Origin: Pyrocephalus nanus
Taxonomy: Eukaryota; Chordata; Aves; Passeriformes; Tyrannidae
Assembly (NCBI GenBank): GCA_038380795.1
Contig: CM076261.1
Location: 10,856,556-10,920,555 of the forward strand
Length of the DNA: 64,000 bases
Reading direction: 5' to 3'
Positions 58,416 to 64,000 of this stretch are shown piece by piece. Each line of letters begins with the position of its first letter. The stretch's first letter is position 1. The position numbers and the translations under genes are program-made. Below the pieces are notes generated by a model that was given only the letters and a program-made list of their open reading frames with translations, did no database searches and was not told the DNA's origin.

Positions 58416-61400
58416 GATCTAAATCACTATGCACTCTATGAAAAATTTTCTTTAAAGTTTCCAGAAATGTCTCTCCAGATAGCCTAGAGAATTCTACTGT
58501 GGTCTCTGAAAGGACTAAAATCCTGAAATATATCTGTTTCCCATGCATTTGAAAAAAATGTGGAAGTGAATCTTATTTAGGTAAGATCTGCAATTCAGTA
58601 GGATCGGTGTTTCCTGTAGTACTCAGAAACGTGAAGAGCATTGCCTTCAGTCCTGTAAGTACATGTAAAGAGCTTGTGATCTGGGTTTAGGCTTTGGAAG
58701 CTATTCAAACAGATATGTTGAGTTATTTACAACCTTTAAGTAAATGGGCATGAAGGGAAAACTTTATTGATAGAAATGGTACTTTTAGCAGGGCAGCAAT
58801 AGACTGCCAGAGTTCATGTTCATAATACAACATGGAGAACAGAAAAATGTCATAGAGACTAACCATCCAACAACCCCAGGCAGCTTCAGCTCACAGTAAA
58901 GCTCCTTCCTTTGCAAACACTGTCCCTGAAACACTGAAAAACATCTTGTCAATTACAGCCTAATAAAACCCAAGCACTCCCACTTTGATCTATTTAAGGT
59001 TTTTTTCTTTGTTTCATGAAGATGTTCATAAACAACAGAAAGGAGAAAACAGTGCTCCATAAGGAAGCTCCTTTACACTGTAAGAAGCCTTCTTCAGTGA
59101 GACTGTTTCTGTGGTGGTCTTACCCATGCTTCAGTCCTTTCAGTCAGGCCAAGGAACGTTTACTGAAAACCTCAGATATATCAAACTGTCAGAAGAGTAG
59201 TAGGGATCAATTTGAGAGTACTTTGTACACGTGCTTGATATATGTTCATTTGGTGTAGAATTTCACATGTATCCCGCTAAAGGCCAGTGTGGAAATGTGG
59301 TGGTTGCCATGAAGCAGCAAAGTGCAGCAAACGCCTCGTGCAGGATAAGGATCTAGACTAGAATTTCTTATATGACTCACAGAGTGGATTTCATTCACAG
59401 TGTTTCTACTTTTCCTTGTACTTGTTGCTGGAGGAAAATGTGACATTTTAATATCTCTCACAGTAATAAAGTATCTATACCTGGCAGTTATTAAAATACA
59501 CATTTTACAGAATAAACTGTAAGCTCCTTGTTAATGTGGTTTAAAGCTTTCAAATCTTACTGGAAAAGCCTTTTAAACAAATCAAATATTAATGTTTAAT
59601 AAGAGGTAAGAAAATATTGAAAATTGCGAAGTTTAATTTTTAAAAAATATGAACTGTTAAAACCTAATTACTATTAAATATTCATGGTTAAATTATTAAA
59701 ATCATTATTAAACCCCCAATGCCTAAGTCATCAATTCACAGGCTCTGTGTAACAGAACTTCACCAGCTATAATTCTTTCTATTCAACACAGCTCCTGTTG
59801 AAGGAGTTCATGCACCTGCTACAGCACACAAGTCAGGCTGCTCTTAAGCTGTCTATTGCTTAATTCATATAAAGTTACATCCAGACTCACATCCTGCCTG
59901 TTGAGAACAACACAGATATGACCTTAAGGTACCAGAGAATCCATATTTCTTTCTGGAGTTGTTTCACATGAGGCAGTGTATGGAGCATAAATGAATCCCA
60001 TTTATCTGGTCAGGCCTCCTGACAGCTGCTTCCACTTTCTAGTAATCTATATTACTTTTGAAATAGCTTCAATGAACCATTATCCCACAGATTGACAACA
60101 CTTTGTTTTCTGAAAGTGTTATAAGAAAGCAGCAGGCAGGTTACCTTTTGAATCTAACTCTCTGTCTGAATAACAGCAAAAGCTTATAAAGCAAATGCCA
60201 AAAATATATACAGAACTCCCAACATAGCCTTCTATCAATTTTTAAGAATTGTCCAGTCCAATTTAAAGAAAACACAAGGGACCTGCAGATGTCATTTTTA
60301 TATCTCAGTAGCATGAATCTTTTCCAGTGACAACGCAATGCAGTACAGTTACATCAAGCATAAGCTACATTAGTACCCAGAATTTAGAGACTGCGCATTC
60401 AGTGATGCAAGAATTGGAGATCATTAATAAGATAAGGAGATTTAATAAATGTGAATATGAATGTTTTTTCCTTGCCAGTCATAATGAAAGCTTTTGCTGA
60501 AATAGGGTTGGGGGGACAGAGTGGGAATGTTTTATCTAGTCCCCAAATTTTTGGGAAAAAGAGAAAGATGGAAAGAAACATTACCTCTTGGCATCATTAT
60601 CTTGGAGATGTCTCACACATGACAATTTTTACAGTGACACATTAACATAGAACAGTATTTGCAGTCTTGCTGCATAGTGCTCATTAAACTTTAATGAAAC
60701 ACTATTTCCAAAATTCACTGCCAAATGCACTTATCCTACAAATGTCACTATCAGCAATTTTACATACACTTCTGGCTGAGGAAGAAAATTGTAGGTCCAT
60801 ACTTTTTCTTTCTAATACCTGAGAAAGGCCAGCTACAATATAGCATTTCTCTGAGTACTCCGTGTCACTTGGACTTGATTCTACCTTTTATGCCCTTGAT
60901 TCTGCCAAAACACCTCTACCGCTTAAGATGGTTTCATCAAATTGAAATTGAGATGGAGTAACTTTTATGGCAATCCCTAGAATAGGAGGGACCAGTAAGT
61001 ACTTCAGGACCCCAAGTTATGGGAAGGATGCCTTACATCTTGCTTTTTTAGCAAAATAACGAATAATTTGATGAATAACAACATATTAACTTTTTTTTTT
61101 TTTGATAGTTTGAAGTGATCTAGTGGCTTTTCATTCATTTTATATGCAGATGTGTAAGCAAGAAGACTTAGCAGACAATATTAGAACCGATGGAGACACC
61201 AAAGATAGGGTTTCTCCTGAAAGAAAAGAGTAGGGAAATTATGCTTCAGAGAATAATTAACATGTTAGCCCAATCTCTGTGACAACTCACTCTTAAGGGG
61301 AAGGAAGCACCTAAGATTTGTAAATACTTATTGGTCAAAAGGAACAATGAAAGTCAGAGAGTCTGCAAACAATCTGAAAATTTTATTAGTAAATTACACA

Positions 61401-61510
61401 CTTGGTATGGAAATTGGAGTATTAGTAGCTGACTTACTATATAAGCACACAGCAGTGGATTTGATATAAAAGGATAGAGTGAAAAGAAGAGAGAAATTAG
61501 AGAGATAAAT
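58416..61510. other. Unique AT-rich non-coding DNA
   Basis: I see no gene, RNA or repeat family. The part at about 59570-59710 is extremely AT-rich, with many TTAA and TAAT words. A T run of 13 lies at 61091-61103. Open frames are at most 85 codons. The end (about 61480-61510) becomes purine-rich and leads into the next feature. Confidence 0.6.
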
Positions 61511-61580
61511 GAAAGAAAGAGAGAAAAAAAAAAAAAAAAAGAGGAAAAAAAAGAGGAAAAGAGAAAAAGAGAGGAAAAAA
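61511..61580 (+). repeat. 70-base all-purine tract
   Basis: Every base from 61511 to 61580 is A or G, including a run of 17 A (61524-61540) and repeated GAGGAAAA and GAGAAAA units. A less pure purine-rich stretch precedes it from about 61480. Such tracts can be simple repeats. Here it directly abuts a TG that could open an LTR, the position of a retroviral polypurine tract, although those are normally only about 10-20 bases long. Confidence 0.95.
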
Positions 61581-62677
61581 TGAGATCACTAGTTCTGGTT
61601 CCAGCATCAGTCTAGCTGAGGGGGGCTGTTAGTCCTGGTTTCAGCTTCACCAGCTGATAAGCATCAATCCAACTACATCAGGCCAGCTACTGAGATGCCC
61701 AGGATCCTTGAGGTGTTGCCAGGTTTATGGGGGATACCTTTATATGGACAAGTTTCTCAGCCCCAAAGAGCGGTTTCTTGCTTTCTATGTAAATTAGTTT
61801 TCATGTGCAGACCATTCTTTCAAACCTTTCTTGAAATGGGTGAGAGGGTCTCAGGAGTCTTTGGTGGTCTCAGTCTCATCCTATGGTCCATGCTTGCTTT
61901 CTGCCACTCATTCCTGCATTTGGGCTGTGCTGTGTTTTGGTCCTTTCTCATGGTAAAGTGCTGCCCCATCTCCTCCTGGCCCCTCTTCTCCAGCTAAATC
62001 TTGTTCTTACTCATGATATGTTAATAATACCAATACTCCTTGGTTATTACATCAATTCTTGTTTGTTATTACTAGCAGTTCTTGGTTGGCTCCACAGCCA
62101 TCTGGTTTGAGACAAATACATTAACCCCTCCTGGGAATTGGGAGCTCAAAAGGATTTCCCTTTGGACCAACATTTACAGGGTCATTAGAGGGTGGGCTTT
62201 AATACACATTAGCCTCTTATAATCAAGAGCTCAAAAGGGTCTCATTTTGGAATGCTGTTTAGAGGGTCGTAAGGGAGTGGGCTTTAGTCATAGTAATTTT
62301 CTATCCTGGCTACAATTCAAGACAGTAACTTTCTTTGAAGCTGCAGTAACAAAAATATTATTCCACTTGGGTTTTCATTCAGGCAAGAAAAACAAGTTTC
62401 CAAGACTGTTCATTAAAAAACAGGTGTTCATTAGAGACATTAGTTCCTGGGAACAGAGAGTATTTCTGAGTAGTTCTAGAGGGGCTTAGTTCAGGTGCAG
62501 TTTGTCAAGGCCAAGGCCTAATGAGCATTTTTTGGACCATAGTGTGGCCAGAGAGGGACTGGGCATGCACCACTGCAATATGCCCCCATCATGAAAGTCA
62601 ATTCCTCTGGGCCTATACATCCTCCATTAATAAAGTCTTTATTGACAGCTCATTTCTCAGCATCTTTCTCTTGCACA
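61581..62677 (+). mobile_element. Possible LTR of an endogenous retrovirus, with internal duplications
   Basis: The block starts with TGAGATC right after the purine tract and may end at CTTGCACA (62670-62677), giving TG...CA ends. An AATAAA signal (62629-62634) lies about 45 bases before that end, where the R-U5 part of an LTR would be. Words such as TTAGTCCTGGTTTCAGC and GCTGTGCTGTGTTTTGGTCC resemble the start of avian ERVL-type LTRs. Two internal duplications are visible: CTGGTTCCAGC/CTGGTTTCAGC near 61600-61645, and GAGCTCAAAAGG with about 60 following bases at 62142 and 62226. I see no primer-binding site, target-site duplication or retroviral ORF. Open frames of 80-100 codons inside are probably not coding. 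Confidence 0.42.
62142..62297 (+). repeat. Diverged tandem duplication, 84-base period
   Basis: Two copies of about 72 bases start with GAGCTCAAAAGG at 62142 and 62226. Each continues with a CATTTTGG/CCTTTGG-like block, then AGGGTCATTAGAGGGTGGGC or AGGGTCGTAAGGGAGTGGGC, and then TTTAATACACATTAG or TTTAGTCATAGTAAT. They are clearly related but diverged. Such duplications are frequent in the U3 part of LTRs. Confidence 0.75.
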
Positions 62678-64000
62678 TGGTTTTCTTTGATGTTCATTAC
62701 TTTTCTGAATGTAGAAGAAATACTCCACAATATTAGAAGTTCTGCTATTCATTTTTGCATTGCCATTAAATCCAGATGGGATCTACAGAGAACAGTACCA
62801 GTTCAATAAGGCAATGATAATAATTTTTATATTTGTTCAAATTTACTTGCAAATACAAAACATGGGGCTGTCACCTTGTGGTAGGAATGGTAGATATGGA
62901 ATCAAAAGTCAGTTGAGTTCAGTGGCACTGATGGCAACTGTATTTAGTTCTTTTCTTTCAGTAAGTTGCACCTGAGCAGGTGCAATGGCCAAAAATTTTC
63001 CTCAGATCAGAAAGCAGTGTGGATATTAGCCCCTATGAATCCTCAAGATGCATTTTGCTATTTAGGAATGATGATGTGTTGTATCTATGGATTTCTTTTT
63101 TACTGTGTCAGTTAGAAGAGCAGAACTGCATGCTGTTAGTTCATGTTTCAAGTTGAACACTACAGAATGTTTTCTATTTCTTCTTGCTTGCAATGAGTTG
63201 CAAGCAGAATTTTCTCACTAGAACCTAACATTCTTCTTCACTCAATTCTTTTCTTTTATTCAGTGCCATGTATTTGGCAGTTTTTGGGTTTAGCCTCATT
63301 ACCTTGTGAGTTTTGAATACTGAAGTGCACTGAAGGGCACTAAATATGCTGGCTTTCCTAATTTTCTTCCTTTTTTGAATTTAAATATCATCTGCATTAC
63401 AAAAGATGCTTATGATGCTTCAGCACTTTTCTACCTTCAGTACTTTTCATTGCCTTGCTCAGCATAAATTAGCAGCAAAAGCAGCATCATTTTGATGAAG
63501 TCCCTGATGCCACACATGTTGCAGTAACAATTGTTTTGCTGACTCCTTGGACAAATAAATAGAACAACCTCATAATATTATCTGACATTTCTTTGTAGAG
63601 CAGAATGTCTCCTATTATTGCTAGTAGATGTGCTATTCAAACCCACTTAAACACCATGAGTTTCACATTTTAAATCTAGTTCTTGGTGCACCATGTATTA
63701 GAAATACAAATTGATACAAGAAACATTTCTGAGGTGTGAACTTTTTATTCAGAAGCAAGATGTGCAAAGAGCTAACTGCTGCTTACCATCTCACAGTGTT
63801 CAAAATGATGGCAATGAAACCATAGGAGTAGATCAGATTCTCATACAAAAATGAAATAGATAGTTGCACACTGTGTTGTGTAAGATGCAAAAACATAAAA
63901 TCAAAAAATGCTAATTAGAGTAAGCTGCTAATCCTTACTGACCACAAGTATATTTTTTAAAATCCTATGCTTTTAATTTTTATTTTGTAAAAAATCCCAC
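62678..64000. other. Unique AT-rich non-coding DNA to the window end
   Basis: I see no gene or repeat family. A perfect short inverted repeat, TTGCACCT-GAGC-AGGTGCAA, lies at 62966-62985. The open frame 62760-62975 runs across it and looks fortuitous. Confidence 0.6.

Noticed and set aside
61695..62110. Open frames of 75-100 codons inside the LTR-like block
   Set aside because: LTRs are usually non-coding, the frames overlap each other, and no retroviral protein pattern is visible.
1..64000. A functional gene cluster, defence system or other new system
   Set aside because: The window has no set of adjacent intact genes. The coding pieces that I can identify are decayed CR1 fragments.

Overview
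This window looks like non-coding DNA from a bird nuclear genome, probably a gene-poor intergenic stretch or a long intron on a large chromosome. The main evidence is nine copies or fragments of the CR1 LINE, the dominant avian non-LTR retrotransposon. Several end in the ATTCTATG/ATTCTGTG tail typical of CR1 and still encode recognisable pieces of the CR1 reverse transcriptase C-terminus. The background is AT-rich, with stops in every frame, no CpG island, no tRNA or rRNA, and no convincing host gene. I see no bacterial, phage or plasmid signature, so operons, Shine-Dalgarno sites and CRISPR do not apply.

Layout. 1-5988 is unique AT-rich DNA with a pyrimidine tract (2075-2118), a CAAAA-rich tract (2368-2500) and two T runs. 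5989-6640 is a block that resembles a retroviral LTR, followed by a TA/TG microsatellite. 6711-11797 is unique DNA with a paired E-box palindrome near 8240 and a G+C-richer patch at 8540-8890. 11798-29434 holds six plus-strand CR1 fragments separated by unique DNA, plus a long GGAT microsatellite at 28792-28877. 29435-51111 is mostly unique, with a 38-base T run (32573-32610), one minus-strand CR1 end (40220-40398) and degenerate TA/TG tracts. 51112-53850 is the densest repeat area: a CR1 tail followed by a 27-base A run, a second LTR-like block, and an internally deleted CR1 that joins pieces of ORF1, endonuclease and reverse transcriptase. 53851-61510 is unique apart from an A-rich tract (56452-56586). 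61511-62677 is a 70-base all-purine tract directly abutting a third LTR-like block with internal duplications and an AATAAA signal. 62678-64000 is unique.

No genes act together here and I found no new biological system. The best points are the scarred CR1 at 52660-53850, the strand bias of the CR1 copies (8 of 9 on plus), the purine tract plus LTR-like block near 61.5-62.7 kb, one exon-like sequence at 28204-28266, and a few candidate regulatory patches. Open reading frames in the window are short (at most 148 codons). Apart from those inside CR1 they look like chance. CR1 covers about 3.3 kb (about 5 percent) by my boundaries, which were set by eye.
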